Assembly: GCF_003265705.1 (NCBI RefSeq)
Contig: NW_020312827.1
Span: 14,876,120-14,940,119 of the forward strand
Source: Callorhinus ursinus
Taxonomy: Eukaryota; Chordata; Mammalia; Carnivora; Otariidae
Direction of reading: 5' to 3'
Length of the DNA stretch: 64,000 nucleotides
Made by a program: the position numbers and the translations under genes. This document shows positions 43,626 through 55,444 of the stretch, one piece after another (the first letter of the stretch is position 1; each line of letters starts with the position of its first letter). The notes beneath the pieces are model-generated. The model did no database searches. It was not told the DNA's origin and saw only the letters and a list, made by a program, of their open reading frames with translations.

Positions 43626-44044
43626 CCAGAGACAGAGAGAGAGAGAGAAGTTCCCACTGACTTGATCTCGAAGTCACCCCATCCCATGGGTGAACAACAG
43701 GCATGTGGGTGACACCATACGTAAGCAGTTAACATGTTTCGTTGTCTAGCAGTTAAGCTAGTGCCAAGCAGATGTTGATAGAAAGATTTCAGAGAAACAT
43801 CATAAAATGATGATTAAGCTAAGAAGAATTTGAATGGTAAAAACTTAGAGTCTTAAATCTATAAATTTATGACTACTCTGCATTTGTGTAAAAATTCAGT
43901 CTTAAATCTGTAGGTGTGCTGAGGATTTGGAAAGACAGAGAGTGGGTGGAGCGGGGAGGGGAGAGGTGCCCGTCTCCGCTTTGGCCGACCTCCACTCCGC
44001 GCACAGAGGTGATGGAAGAACAAGATGGCAGACCGCACGATGGG

Positions 44045-44215
44045 TGACAATCCAGGTTCTGGGCCAGACAGTCCGTGTTCAAATTCTGACCCCACCCCTT
44101 ATTAGCTGTGTAATCCTGACAGTGGTTATTGAACTTTTCTGTGCCTGCCTTTCCTCAGTAGAAAATGAGCATAATTAAGTACCTACCTTATAGTGTTTGT
44201 TAAGTGCCCTAATAC
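44045..44215 (+). mobile_element. MIR SINE
   Basis: CAATCCAGGTTCTGGGCCAG, CCGTGTTCAAATTCTGACCC, TTATTAGCTGTGTAATCCTG, GTAGAAAATGAGCATAATTA, CTACCTTATAGTGTTTG. Confidence 0.88.
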
Positions 44216-44396
44216 CCATAAGACCTTTTGCCTCCCATGTAAATCCTTTATACCTGCTGTTAGTTATTATTGTCCCCTTACCACAAGTAGTAGTCTTGTG
44301 AGAATGTCGTGCATTTGGGAAGAGGGAGATGTTTTTCTTTAGATGGAAATAATAAGGGAGTCACTCATTGTCTGAGGGAGAGAAGAGATAATAAAC

Positions 44397-44756
44397 TGTC
44401 TTAGCTTGGGCCGCTGTAATGAAACACCATAAGAGGTGGCTTAACCAACCGACATTTATTTCCCACAGTCTGGAGGCTGGAGGTCGGAGAGCAGGGGGCC
44501 AGCGTGGCTGGTTCCTGGTGAGAGCCTTCCTCCTGGCCTGCAGATGACCATCTCACTGTGTCCTCACATGGTGGAGAGAGCGAGGACTCTGGTCTGTCTT
44601 CCTCTTCTGATAAGGGCAGCGATCCCATCATAGGGCCCCACCCTCATGGCCTCATCTAAACCTGATTCCCTCCCAAAGGTCTCGCCTCCAAATACCATCC
44701 CACTGGGGGTTAGGGCTTTACACCTTTTAGGACCACACTAACATTCAGTCCGTAGT
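44397..44756 (-). mobile_element. MaLR-type LTR, inverted
   Basis: TGTCTTAGCTTGGGCCGCTG, CCACAGTCTGGAGGCTGGAG, CACTGTGTCCTCACATGGTG, GGGCCCCACCCTCATGGCCT, ATTCAGTCCGTAGTA. Same family as 42371 and about the same length. Confidence 0.88.
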
Positions 44757-44784
44757 AGTGCATGGAAAAGTTAAGAAGATGGAT

Positions 44785-45175
44785 TCAGATTGTTGAAATG
44801 GCCTTGAATAAAGGGTTTCCTAAGAATGGGCTCATTTGTGCCTGGGATTGGGGTGGGATGGAGAAACCTACTCCAGGTGGGTGGTCAGGTGGGCTTCTTT
44901 GGCTGGGATCCGAGGGCAGAGATCTGACAGGAGAGTTCAGGCCATGGCAGCAGGAAGGCAAAGGCCCTGAGACAGGAAAGAGCAGATGTCCAGGGTGGCT
45001 GGAGGAAATGCATGGAGAAGCACAGGGTTGGAGGTGATGTCTGAGCAGTGGGCAGGGCCTGGCGGGTGAATGCAGGGAGCGGGGTTTATTCTAAGTGCAG
45101 TGGGAAGCCAATGGAGGATTTTAGCTAAGTGGAGACATGCCTTGATCTGTGTTTCAAACCTGATGCTATTGTGCC
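44785..45175 (+). mobile_element. Ancient L2-class repeat
   Basis: GGCCATGGCAGCAGGAAGGC, AAAGGCCCTGAGACAGGAAA, TTATTCTAAGTGCAGTGGGA, AGCCAATGGAGGATTTTAGC, AAGTGGAGACATGCCTTGAT match the same class as 22390. Confidence 0.65.
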
Positions 45176-45199
45176 AAGCGCTGAAGTTTATGACTCACA

Positions 45200-45285
45200 T
45201 TATTACTTTGGATAGACACATTTATTAAGTACTTACTGTACGCCAGGCAGGTGCTGACCACTCTGTACACGTGTGTTAGGAGGGA
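45200..45285 (+). mobile_element. MIR fragment
   Basis: ACATTTATTAAGTACTTACT then GTACGCCAGGCAGGTGCTGA is a MIR start. Confidence 0.7.
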
Positions 45286-45451
45286 AACTGGAATTGTGAA
45301 CAGAGGCACCAGGACACTGTAGATATGAAATTCCAAGGTGAGATGCCAGACCATATGCAGATGTTCAAGGGTGCAGGCGTTAGATGGTGTGAAAAATCCC
45401 CCTGTAGGGTATAAAAGGGAGAGAGAGTGGGTTTCTGAGGAGGATTTCTTT

Positions 45452-45664
45452 CTTTTTTTTTTTTAATTTAAGACTTATTTATTTATTTGTTTGAGAGCGA
45501 GAGCGGTGGGAGGGGTGGAGAGAGAGGGAGAGAAAATCCTCCAGCTGACTCTCTGCTGAGAGCAGAGCCTGACACAGGGCTCGATCCCAGGACCCTGAGA
45601 TCATGACCTGAGCTGAAATCAAGAGTTGGTTGCTTAACTGACTGAGCCACCCAGGCGCTCGGAG
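45452..45664 (-). mobile_element. SINEC, inverted, with a 15-bp target duplication
   Basis: TTTAAGACTTATTTATTTAT tail, ACACAGGGCTCGATCCCAGG body, GACTGAGCCACCCAGGCGCT head complement. GAGGAGGATTTCTTT at 45437-45451 and 45665-45679. Confidence 0.94.
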
Positions 45665-45679
45665 GAGGAGGATTTCTTT

Positions 45680-46239
45680 GAAGGAAGCTGGTGCCAGATC
45701 CCTCCCTCCCCCACCCTCCCCTCATGAGGGCTTTCAGTGAGGCTACTTGGAGAGGGGGTTGTCTGGTTGGAATTTGGGGGGCACGTCGAGTCTGGGTCTG
45801 ATATGGGAGAGTGGGCAGGATGGAGGAGAGGAGAGATGAGGGGGAAGGAAGTAGGGAAGTAGGTCAAAGGTATATGAATGGGTGGGCCAGAGGTACAGAC
45901 TGGTCAGGGTCGAGGTCATTTATAATGTTGGGTCTAAGATCATTTAAAAGGAGACTGCCCAAGAGAACAGTGTGGAGGGACTGAGTTCTTCTTGGGGAGG
46001 ACACTGGCTTAGGGAGAGCAGAAGTTTTGAAGACAAGTCAAATGTGATTATTGTCTAGAACTGGACCTTCCAATTTCTGAAATGAGACCATATTTGAGAC
46101 GCGATTTGAGGACGTTTTATGATCTCAGGTGCATGTGTTGTGGGCCACACTCCAGAAGTCTTCCACCAAGTGCAAAGACACAACGTCCCCGACCGAAGAC
46201 ATCATAAAGCGAAGTATTGAGTTTTGATTCTAACCTCCG
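45680..46239. other. Unassigned sequence
   Basis: No repeat or gene recognised. Confidence 0.4.
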
Positions 46240-46440
46240 AACCACTCTCTTTCCATCATTACTGGTTATAGATGATATTTTACTGAACCTTCTCTGAGGT
46301 GGTAATCTTTTAATCCCCATTGAAAAGGTAAAGAAGTTAAGGCTTGGAGAGTTTCCACTGGTCAGCACGAGGCCACAAAACTAGTCGGGAGATAAACAGG
46401 GTTTGAATCCAGCTCTTCTCTTAGCCACTGTGGCATGCTG
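46240..46440 (+). mobile_element. MIR SINE
   Basis: AATCCCCATTGAAAAGGTAA, AAGAAGTTAAGGCTTGGAGA, GGGTTTGAATCCAGCTCTTC, TTAGCCACTGTGGCATGCTG. Confidence 0.85.
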
Positions 46441-48834
46441 CTTGAAGAGCAGTAAAGGGCCCTGCCATGGCCAGTCTGACAATGAACTGTTGGAAATAGC
46501 TTGCAGGTGGTGGGGTTTGATTTTTTTTTTTTTTTAAAGAAAGAAGGATGTTGCCCAATACATCAAGCTGAATTTTCCATCTCTTGGTTGAGGACTTGAA
46601 AAGCCCTCCAGAATAAAGCAGGACTTTGGCCCCACGGCTCATGGTATTTTCTCTGGCACATTCGAAGAAGGCGGAGCTGGGTCTTCAGGGAGATGAGGAA
46701 CATGGGGGTGCTGCTTTCTTCCCACCTCCCCACGACCCTCTTCCCATGCTTCTCACTGCCAGCTTCAGAACCCGAGAGTTCAGGGCCAGTCCTGTGGGCT
46801 GTGACTCTTTACCAAGGTCTTCATCTTGTGCCCAATTTGCTGAGCTTTGCAGGGCTGGTGGCAGTTTTTAAAACTGCAGAGCCATGCAGGAGAGGTGAGG
46901 AATTGTTTTTCAGCAGGGCTCTTAGGTACCCCTGAAACAGCCTGTCAACCTCTCCTTGCTGTTTGCTTACCTTTCTCGGGGAGTGTCCCCAAACCAGCCT
47001 CATCTGTGTGTGTCACCAACTCCGGGAGAGCCGTTGTTAAACACCCATTGTTAGGATCACGACTATCAGATAAATAAAACACTGCTGTATATTCAAGCAT
47101 GGCTCTATGGCATTATATTAAAACAATAAATCAAATATCACAGACTCAGCATTTGAGCCAGCTTTTATTGCATTATTCCATTCTCTCCATTATCCAGCTT
47201 TAAAATCCCTCTCCCTGCATTTATGATTTTTGAAACATTACATCAGTCATGTCCCTATGGCACTTTTATCTAATCCCAAACTTTAAGGGGGGAGGTAAGT
47301 GTTTAGGACACTGGGCCAGGCTCTGATCATTTTATGAAACCGTTGTTTTATAGAAGAATATTACCTTTATTACCAAATTCTATGGTGCGTTGGGGGGGGG
47401 GACAATCTGGTTACAATTACAAATAGCATTTTTTTAAGAGCTGCAGTAGAAAGCTCAGCCATTTGAAGATGAGATACGGCTTCCTTGATGGGTCATAGCA
47501 TATTGGTGCAAGATGTCAGAAGGGAGCATGTCAGTGCCTCTGCCTGGTGCATCTCCTTGGGATTTTTATGTTCACTCTTGGAGCAGGTGGTTCCAATGGA
47601 AATCCTCGACTTGATTCTGAGCCCCGAAGTGATGTTAGTCATTCATAGCACATTAGTCACCTATATCAAAGAGAGCCTTTATGTACTGGCTAATGCAGTT
47701 TGTGAAGTTCACCCCAAATGAACTGGATGCCATTAAACCTTTAGAGTAATGGCTTCTGTCTTACCAGATGGGAGGTCAGTCTCCTGGGGGATGGAGCACG
47801 TTCTGCAGCACTGCTCTCCACTTCTCGGGGAAGAGGTGGGTGTCTGTCTCCATCGACCATCAAGCAGCTGCCAATATCCACGTTTGCAGTACTTCAATCC
47901 CCATTTCTTTTACGTAACTTGTATCGGAGAGGGAGTGCCTCGATAAAAGTGTTTTAAACAGTAACTCAAACCATGTCGGTAGGATACTGTTTAACATTCA
48001 AGTGGTCTGTCTTCCATATACCATGAGCCTCTGAGAAGTCAATAAATGTCAAAGAAATGTCAAATTATGTATGTATTTATTGGACCCACAGTGCATTTCT
48101 GAGGAAGCTTTGTGGCATTCGGTCATCACATTCTTTGAAGGTATCACACAGAGTAGGTGCCATAAATACATCAAACGGATTTCAGCATCCACCCCTGCAC
48201 GGTCGATGGCCCAGCATCGGAGTGTGCAAGGCACTTCTCTCTTGGAGGTTTGCTTGGCCAGATGATTCTTTTAGCTCTGAAATCAAAAGGAGGTGGGCAA
48301 TCATGTCCCCACAATCAGTAAAGGCCCAAGTTTGGGTGTCTTTGATGTTCCTATCCCTTTTGGCAGAAACCTTTTAATGTTGCATGGAAACAAGCTGCCA
48401 GGATTTTTTAGCAACTGCCTGGTGGGTGAAGGAAGGTGAGCAGGGAGGTGGGCACAGTGGAAGAAAAGTAGGAAGATCATTGGCATCAGCAGCTGGTATC
48501 AGCGGGGCTTTCTAAGACCACTCTGGCCCCTACCTAAAAGGACACGTGCATCTTTGTCTCTGCAACTTGTGCAGAAAGACCCCGAGGGGCCCAGCCTTTC
48601 TGAGGCAGCATGGCCTTCAGGGACGGAGCAGAACTCAGGGGCAGCCAGTTTGGTTATCTGTCGTTCTCCTCTTTATTGAAACCGGAAGCGAATGTGACAA
48701 ACTTCTTATAAAAAAGGTGCATCGATATGAGAAATAAATTATTTATTTTCTTTTTGCTGTCTCTTCCTGCAGCCATTCTCTCAAACTACCTGAGTTCTAC
48801 TGCCCCAATTTTTCCTTTTCGGATATTGAGAAGC
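46441..48834. other. Longest repeat-poor stretch downstream of GALC
   Basis: Nearly 2.4 kb without a recognised transposon. Includes a T run at about 46522-46536 and G10 at 47392-47401. 47080-47330 and 47900-48070 are AT-rich and unique in appearance. No exon is supported. Confidence 0.4.
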
Positions 48835-49015
48835 CAACATTTCTGATGTACCTACCATGTGACTGGCACCACATTCAGCCATTCACGCTTACGTTGTCTC
48901 TAGCGAGGCCTGCAAAGCATGTGGGCTTATCCCCACTTGACTAGTGATGAGACTATGTAACCTAACCTGCTCAGTGCCAAAGCAAGAGTTTGAACCCAGG
49001 TTTTCCTGCCTACCC
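48835..49015 (+). mobile_element. MIR SINE
   Basis: CTACCATGTGACTGGCACCA, TTATCCCCACTTGACTAGTG, TGCTCAGTGCCAAAGCAAGA, GTTTGAACCCAGGTTTTCCT. Confidence 0.88.
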
Positions 49016-50278
49016 CCGCTCCCCTGCTCCATTTTGGGTCCCTCACTTCAGGGAAATGCCCAGAAAATGCCTCTTCCTGAATTTTGGGGGCCTTTCTGAA
49101 CAAAAATAAACATCTGGGCAGTATATTTAAAGCTGTTCAGTTCTGAGGTCCATCCAGATGCAGAATCTTTGCAGAGAGTTTCAAACCACACACCCCCTGC
49201 TCGCCCAGCAGTTTTTTTTTTTTTTTTTTTTTTTTTTAAATAGGAAATGGAATCCCAGTCTCCTTGCCAACACGTTATGGAGAAGATGCGAGGTCAATCA
49301 TCAATCAGTGCAGTTGAAGGCAAAAAGGATGAAGAATGGAATAAACTGAAATTGAGAAGAGTGTCGCTAACTGTAGTAATTCTGTTATATGTTACCTATT
49401 TGAAGCCTTTTAAAAAAAACAGAGTCTTGAACAGAACGATGATTGGTTATCCAGGAAAAGCATTAAGCACGGTGTTGCCGAGAAGTTAAGGCTGGGCATG
49501 TCCTGCATGTAAAACACACTAAAAGATTTCAAATAATTTTTTTTTTACTGTCTCTCTGATAGTAAAAAGTGGGGGGGACCTGAAACTACATATGGACAAA
49601 GTCATGTTTCTAAAAGAACTTTGGAATTTTGGAGAGAAAACTTTTGAAAGGAGACTCCATCAATCTAGTTTTATTGTTAGAATCACCCTTCCCTTCCCCT
49701 TTGATAAACTGCCTCATTTGTTCTGTCTCTTTCTTGTCTCTCATGAAACAGTTCTGCACTTGAATCAACCTACACATTGTTCCTCAGTGTGGCCTCCTCG
49801 AAGAGGACTCGGTCTGTTACCCAGCAGGTGTTTATTCCTGTGCTAGACATTTGCTTATATGTCCTTCTGAAATAGTCCTCCCCTCAAGAATTCTATTGAC
49901 CACACTAAAAGGGGCATCCCTCACTGTGGAAGACAAGGGACATTTTCTGGCTTTTTCTCTGGCATTGCACTAATGGAAAGTTTTGTGTCTTAGGAATAGA
50001 AAGTCCAGATGCCCGATGAAATTGTTAGACATAGAAGAATCTTAATAATTTGGGCCTCACCGATGTAGAGTGTTTTCCAAGTCAGACATATGTTTGAAAG
50101 GTTATATTCATCAATATTGAAAACCAGGCTACATGGCATGTGCTTGACCTCCCCTGAGAACACAATTTTGAAAGTCCATTTGACACCTATTTCCATATCA
50201 AATATTGATGTGCTGTTTACTCATCATTTAAATCTGATTATTAAAACAAATCCAGAAGGAAATTGACTTGCTAATTTG
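49016..50278. other. Unassigned sequence
   Basis: T26 run at 49212-49237. 49620-50270 is AT-rich with no recognised element or gene. Confidence 0.4.
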
Positions 50279-50295
50279 TAGTGATCTCATTTTTT

Positions 50296-50489
50296 AAAAG
50301 ATTTTATTTATTTATTTGAGAGAGAGAAAGAGAGAGCATAAGCAGGGGCAGGAGCAGAGGGAGAGGGAAAGGGAGAAGCAAACTCCCCGCTGAGCAGGGA
50401 GCTTGATGTGGGCCTCGATCCCAGGACCTGAGATCATGACCTGGGCCAAAAGCAGACGCTTAACCTACTGAGCCACCTAGGTGTCTCTA
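50296..50489 (-). mobile_element. SINEC, inverted
   Basis: AAAAGATTTTATTTATTTAT tail, GATGTGGGCCTCGATCCCAG body, GAGCCACCTAGGTGTCTC head complement. Target duplication TAGTGATCTCATTTTT (from 50279) against TAGTGATACCATTTTT (50490-50505), with two differences, so somewhat older. Confidence 0.93.
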
Positions 50490-50802
50490 TAGTGATACCA
50501 TTTTTGGCTGAAGTATATAGTTGTACTTAATAAGCTTGCATTTCTTTGAATATCCAGTAATTCATGACTTTTTCTTGGACAGAGTCAATCTAATTAATGA
50601 GATTCTTCTGTATTTCAGTGTTGGCAGCTTTCTTTTCATATATTTAAATTATATTCAAGAATTTTTATTCCTAGACATAAAAACAGATTACACAGGGGTT
50701 TTGAAAATATTAACAAATGCCAACTGTATTATAGTGTTTAGTAAGGAAAGTTGTAGATGCTTTGAAGCTCGTTTCTTAATCTTGGTTGGTATCACAGGTT
50801 CA

Positions 50803-51229
50803 TGATGGTTGATTTTATGAGTGAACTTGGCTGGGCCATGGTGCCTAGATAGCTGGTCAATCATTATTCTAGATACTTTTATGAAGGTATTTTTTGGATG
50901 AGATTAACATTTAAACTGGTAAACTTAGAGTAAAGCAGATTATCCTTCATGATGTAGTGGGTCTTGCCCAATCAGTTGCAGACCTTAGGAGATCTCAGGT
51001 CTCCCCTGAACAAGAAAGAATTCTGCCAGCAATTGGCCTTTGAACTGAGCTGTAACTCTTCCCTGGGTTTCTAGCTTGCTGGCCTACCCTGTAGATTTCA
51101 GACATGCACCTCCACAATTATATGGGCTAATTCTTTAACACAGATCTCAATCCACACCCCCCCATATACATATGTCTATAGATTTAGATATAGATCTTGT
51201 TTGTTCTCTGGAGAACCCTGACTAATACA
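50803..51229 (+). mobile_element. ERVL-class solo LTR
   Basis: TGATGGTTGATTTTATGAGT start, TTGGATGAGATTAACATTTA, AACAAGAAAGAATTCTGCCA, GGAGAACCCTGACTAATACA end. TG...CA ends intact, same family as 12157-12562. Confidence 0.82.
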
Positions 51230-52204
51230 AGAGGCTTCTTAGAATACTAACTGTCTGAGAAAGTACCTAGCACCATGCTTGGCACATTTTAGAACATGAT
51301 TGTTTAAAGCTTTCTATGTGTGGTGAGTTGGCCAGCTTTTAGTGTGATGAAGAATGACAATTAATGAAGTTTATTTGCCTCTATTTTCTGTTTGATGCTT
51401 GTATAGTATTCACAATAGTCATGGTTAGTAAACATATGCAAGAATTTTGGAGAACACCTGAATGAGAGAGGGCAAAGCAATCCAATGGCACAAAACCAGA
51501 GAGAAAATAAACTTTTATTTTGTGGCAGGTTTCCACTCACAGAAATGGGTTTAGGCAGTTTCTAAATGTCAGGCTTAAACTAGCACATGTGGGAAGTGGA
51601 AGAGTAGAGGCTGTTGAATTTAAATAGAAGATGTTAATTTTTTACAGGTTTAAGGGGACTTTGGAGTATTTATACAAGTACAATTGGCCTCCAGTGGATA
51701 GTTCAGATAATCGGAGGAATGCTGGTTTCTGTGCCATCAACTGATGGAATGTGTAACGTTTATTTCATGAAATGGTATTTTTTCCTTCATAAAGGTGATG
51801 CATTAGAAAGTATAGACAATTTGGCAAATATGGAAAGATAGAAAGTAGGGCAGGAATCACTTTTAAAAGGTGATTATTATCAATATTTTGGGGTATTTTC
51901 TTTTTTTCCTCGGCCTTTTCTTAGTGTTTGGATTTTACATACTTGTGTTATGTTATAATATATAAAAAGATTTGTATTCTTTTTTCTGTTTATGTAAAAT
52001 AAATATTTATTGAAAATTTATGGAAGGGTGGCTACATTATCCAAGGAGAAGAGTTAACCTCCCTGGAAATCAGAGCAAAAGAGTGTAAAAATTTAAAGAG
52101 AGAATCTTTTATTACTGTTAGAACATTCTTTCCCGGTTGGTTGGTAGCATCTCTGCTCATTTCTCAGGACGATAAAACCACAGTGGTATTTCAAAGGGGA
52201 GCAG
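51230..52204. other. AT-rich sequence with a possible old LINE piece
   Basis: 51790-52015 has the texture of an inverted old L1 3' region but I cannot confirm it. No gene recognised. Confidence 0.35.
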
Positions 52205-52648
52205 TTCAGGCTAGTGTCAAGTGTCCCAGTTCCAGAACCAGACAGCCTGGTTCAAATCCCAACTCTGCCACACGCCTGTGGAGTAAAGTTGGGCAAGTTT
52301 CCTCATGTGTAAAGTGGAGATTAGAAAACTTCTTCTTGGGATGCCTGGGTGGCTCAGTAGGTTGGGCGACTGCCTTTGGCTTGGGTCATGATCCTGGAGT
52401 CCTGGGACTGAATCCTGCATTGGGCTCCCTGCTCGAGGTGGGTGGGGGAGCCTGCTTCTCCCTCTGCCTGCCACTCCCCCTGCTTGTATGTGCGCGTGCT
52501 CTCTCTCTGACAAATAAATAATTGAAATCTTAAAAAAAAAGAAAACTTCTTCTCTCACAACATTTTCAAGGATAACATGAAAACCTGGGGAAAACACTTC
52601 GAACAGTGCTTAGAACATAGTAAGCTCTCAATGATCACTTGTTATTAG
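52205..52648 (+). mobile_element. MIR SINE split by a SINEC
   Basis: CCTGGTTCAAATCCCAACTC, GTTGGGCAAGTTTCCTCATG, TGTAAAGTGGAGATTAG before the SINE, and AAGGATAACATGAAAACCTG, AACAGTGCTTAGAACATAGT, AAGCTCTCAATGATCA after it. Confidence 0.88.
52337..52539 (+). mobile_element. SINEC with a perfect 14-bp target duplication
   Basis: ATGCCTGGGTGGCTCAGTAG head, CCTGCATTGGGCTCCCTGCT body, CTGCTTCTCCCTCTGCCTGC, AAATAAATAATTGAAATCTT tail. AGAAAACTTCTTCT at 52323-52336 and 52540-52553. Inserted in a MIR. Confidence 0.95.
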
Positions 52649-52699
52649 ATGACAGGAGACTGCTTCTAATTACACCATTAATATAATTTGCAAAGACAT

Positions 52700-52890
52700 A
52701 AGCCCCTAGTTAGCGAGTGCAAGGTAACACGTGCGTTACATACATATCTCATTAATTCAACCATTCGTTACAACAGTTCATGAGATAGGCATGGCCATGC
52801 CCATTTCGCAGATGAGGCATCTGAGGCTTGGGGAAGTTACTTAGCTTTGCCCAAATCTAACAGCTGGTCAGTGGGAAGACAGGCCACTAA
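52700..52890 (+). mobile_element. MIR SINE
   Basis: ATCTCATTAATTCAACCATT, TTCATGAGATAGGCATGGCC, TTCGCAGATGAGGCATCTGA, TCTAACAGCTGGTCAGTGGG. Confidence 0.9.
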
Positions 52891-53535
52891 TTATTTCGAC
52901 CTCCTTGTGGTCTTTAAAACAAGGAAAGCACAGGTATCCCCAGTCTCACCTGTGCAGGTGTGGGAGCATCTATAATTGGAGAAGGAAGGGGAGGGGAAAG
53001 GAAAGGGTGGATTTTAAGGAAGTTTGTCATGACCTACAAGTCCTGAGAATTATCATAAAGAATGGGAGTGATTCTGGAGTCCCTTTCAGGGGCTACACTC
53101 GTTCTTTCAGCCCCACTACTCATACTAGACCATGTGAGTTACAGGTTTATGATCATTGTGTTCAAGATCTTTTTCATTAAAAATATGAAACAACAACCAA
53201 AAAGGAGAATGTCTGTTTTCCAGGAGGCATTGCAAAAAAGGAAGACACATTTCCTCCTTCAATTTTCTCTAGAAAATAAGTCATTGTATCTGAGAATGGT
53301 AGCAGAGAATTCGAGTCTGTTCCTATGCATGATTATGTCATGTGCAAACAGCTTGTGAAAGGAACACCCAGGGTAATTTATCAAGGAAACTGCTTTTGAC
53401 TCTATTCTTTTCCCTGGGGTTTATGAAACTTCAGCAGGTGGCATTTTGGTGGTTAGCATGACAAGCTTGTGAAATTGCAACATCTAGCAAGGAGGGGGGC
53501 AATTTGATCTGGCTTTCCGCAGATGAAAGAGAAAG
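52891..53535. other. Unassigned sequence
   Basis: No repeat or gene recognised. Confidence 0.4.
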
Positions 53536-53760
53536 GCAAAACGAAACTAACATGTATTGAGCCTTTTGAATGCACTGGGTCTGGGGCTAGGGGCTTTCTC
53601 ATACAGCTAAATTTACATTGACTTTCACACATCCAATTTAATTGTCACAGCGTTCATTTATTAATTCAGCTAATATTTACTGAGTGCCTACCAGCGAGCA
53701 GATCCTAGGTAAGGAGCTGGGTTTACGAGGCGAGCAGGTAGAACTAGTCAGCGGGATAGC
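53536..53760 (+). mobile_element. MIR fragment followed by an L2-class fragment
   Basis: ACTAACATGTATTGAGCCTT, GGGCTTTCTCATACAGCTAA then CGTTCATTTATTAATTCAGC, TAATATTTACTGAGTGCCTA, GGAGCTGGGTTTACGAGGCG. Confidence 0.65.
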
Positions 53761-54364
53761 CACATGGGTCTCTGCCGTGCTGCTGAGCTAGAGGGCGGTG
53801 TGAGAAGAAATAGCAGGTGTCCCTCCCCTGATGGGGTTTGCAACTGAGGACACTGGAGCTGAGGGTTTTTAGAATAGCTGTGCAGGCGAGTAATGAGGCC
53901 GGGTTCCTTATGCCTGTGTGACCCCTTCAAGGCCTCTCCTGTACATCATCTCTCAGGGGGTCTCTAAGGAATCCATTTAAAATGCTGTGTTTCTTAACTC
54001 TCTTCCTCAAGCTTGTAAGTAGTTTGCCTCGACAGCCCCCATTGCTGAAGGGTGACCATGTCTGTTGTCCTGTGTGTTTTCCTCTGTAGCTCTCTGATCC
54101 TCCTTCCCTCCCTTCTAACCTCCTCTTGAGGGCTGGAGACATGGTAATGACAAGTGAAGTAGCATAAATAACCCTAACAATAAAAGAAAGAGCATGTGAC
54201 CACTGTTCACAGGTTTTCAGCTACTCTTGCCTTCTAGGAAGCTCTCTCAGTGGGAGAGCATGGTTCCTGGGTCTCCTTTCTCAGGCTTTATGGTGGCAGC
54301 CATAGTGCTAGTGGCAAGTCTTTCCTGTTCAATTAAGTGGCGCATGCGCACAATAACAGGCCAT
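53761..54364. other. Unassigned sequence
   Basis: No repeat or gene recognised. Confidence 0.4.
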
Positions 54365-54475
54365 AGACAAAGGCTCTGCAAACATTTTTGTAAAGGGCCA
54401 GGGAGTTAGTATCTTAGGCTTTGTGGACCTTACTGTTTCTGTCCTGGGCTGCAGTTTGCCAACACCTGCTAGAAA
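54365..54475 (+). mobile_element. hAT-Charlie-type MITE, internally deleted
   Basis: ACAAAGGCTCTGCAAACATT, TTTGTAAAGGGCCAGGGAGT, TATCTTAGGCTTTGTGGACC then directly TGCAGTTTGCCAACACCTGC: both ends present, about 80 bp of middle missing compared with 2704-2897. Confidence 0.82.
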
Positions 54476-54589
54476 GCATTGTGAGTAATATCCCAGACCT
54501 CAGAAGCTAGACCTCAAATCTCACTCCTATAAGTTACTAGCTGGCCCCTTAACTCAGCTCCTTTGACTCTCAATTTCTATATTGGTCTT

Positions 54590-54973
54590 TATTTTTGTGA
54601 CTATGCCAAGCCCTTTCCTACTTCAGGCCTCTGTGCTTTGCCCTTAGGGTATCTTCTGTGTGGCCTGCTCTTCCTTCAGAACTTTGGGTTATGGGACCTC
54701 CTTTCATTAATCAGACCTTAGCCTGAAGTGTCTGCCTTCTACCTCAGTCACCCCCTATCCTGTTACCTTGCTTTATTTCCCTCATAGCATTTATCAAATC
54801 TAAAACTTTCGTATGCATTTACTTGCTTCCTCATTTATGGTCTAGCTCCCTTCTAGAAGAGGCTTTATGAATGAAGCAAGATTTTTTTTAAACTTTATTT
54901 GCCACTGTATTCTGAGGGCCTAGATTGGTGTTCAACATTCTAGTAGATGCTCAATAAATACTGTGAACAAACA
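54590..54973 (+). mobile_element. L2 LINE 3' region
   Basis: TTTCCTACTTCAGGCCTCTG, TGTGCTTTGCCCTTAGGGTA, TACCTTGCTTTATTTCCCTC, ATAGCATTTATCAAATCTAA, AGTAGATGCTCAATAAATAC: a long L2 3' segment in order. Confidence 0.9.
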
Positions 54974-54974
54974 A

Positions 54975-55100
54975 ATCTGTAAGATGATTTCTTCATTCTA
55001 CATCATAGGATTTCTACTTTATAGGATTTTGGTGAGCAGTAAATGAAATGATACATCCACTTGCTACAAAGTAAAGGCTTAAGAAAGGCTAGCCTTTTTT
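54975..55100 (+). mobile_element. MIR 3' fragment
   Basis: AGCAGTAAATGAAATGATAC, ATCCACTTGCTACAAAGTAA, AGGCTTAAGAAAGG resemble the MIR tail. Confidence 0.6.
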
Positions 55101-55224
55101 ATTAAGATTGTTATGAGTAAAGAGAGATTAGTAAATAATAAAATAATAAAATGAGATCTGCCAAGTTATGCAAGTTATTATAACAGTAGGGTTTTAGTAA
55201 TCTTAGAATCAGAAAGGAGCATAG

Positions 55225-55365
55225 AGATTAGTTAGCAAGATGAACCACATTTTTTTTTTGTTCATCCTTACTTTTTGCACATAAGGAAACTGGGTTATGG
55301 GAGAACTTAAGCAACTTGTTTAATGCACACAAACTTTTGAGAGCATGTGATGAGTAATATCTGTT
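55225..55365 (+). mobile_element. Diverged MIR-core-like fragment
   Basis: CACATAAGGAAACTGGGTTA, TGGGAGAACTTAAGCAACTT, GTTTAATGCACACAAAC follows the MIR core with divergence. Confidence 0.5.
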
Positions 55366-55370
55366 TATAC

Positions 55371-55420
55371 ATCCAACCAACCATCCATCCAGCCATCCAT
55401 CCATCCATCATACATACATA
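55371..55420 (+). repeat. (ATCC)n microsatellite
   Basis: CCAACCAACCATCCATCC, CCATCCATCCATCCATCA and CATACATACATA units. Confidence 0.92.
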
Positions 55421-55444
55421 ATTAATTTGTATGTTTCGGGGAGG

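Noticed and set aside
43927..44040. GC-rich stretch with CGGACC-like CpGs as a promoter island
   Set aside because: It is only about 100 bp, has few CpGs and is not next to any exon.
55371..55420. CRISPR-like regular spacing in tetranucleotide and pentanucleotide repeats
   Set aside because: These are ordinary eukaryotic microsatellites; there are no spacers.
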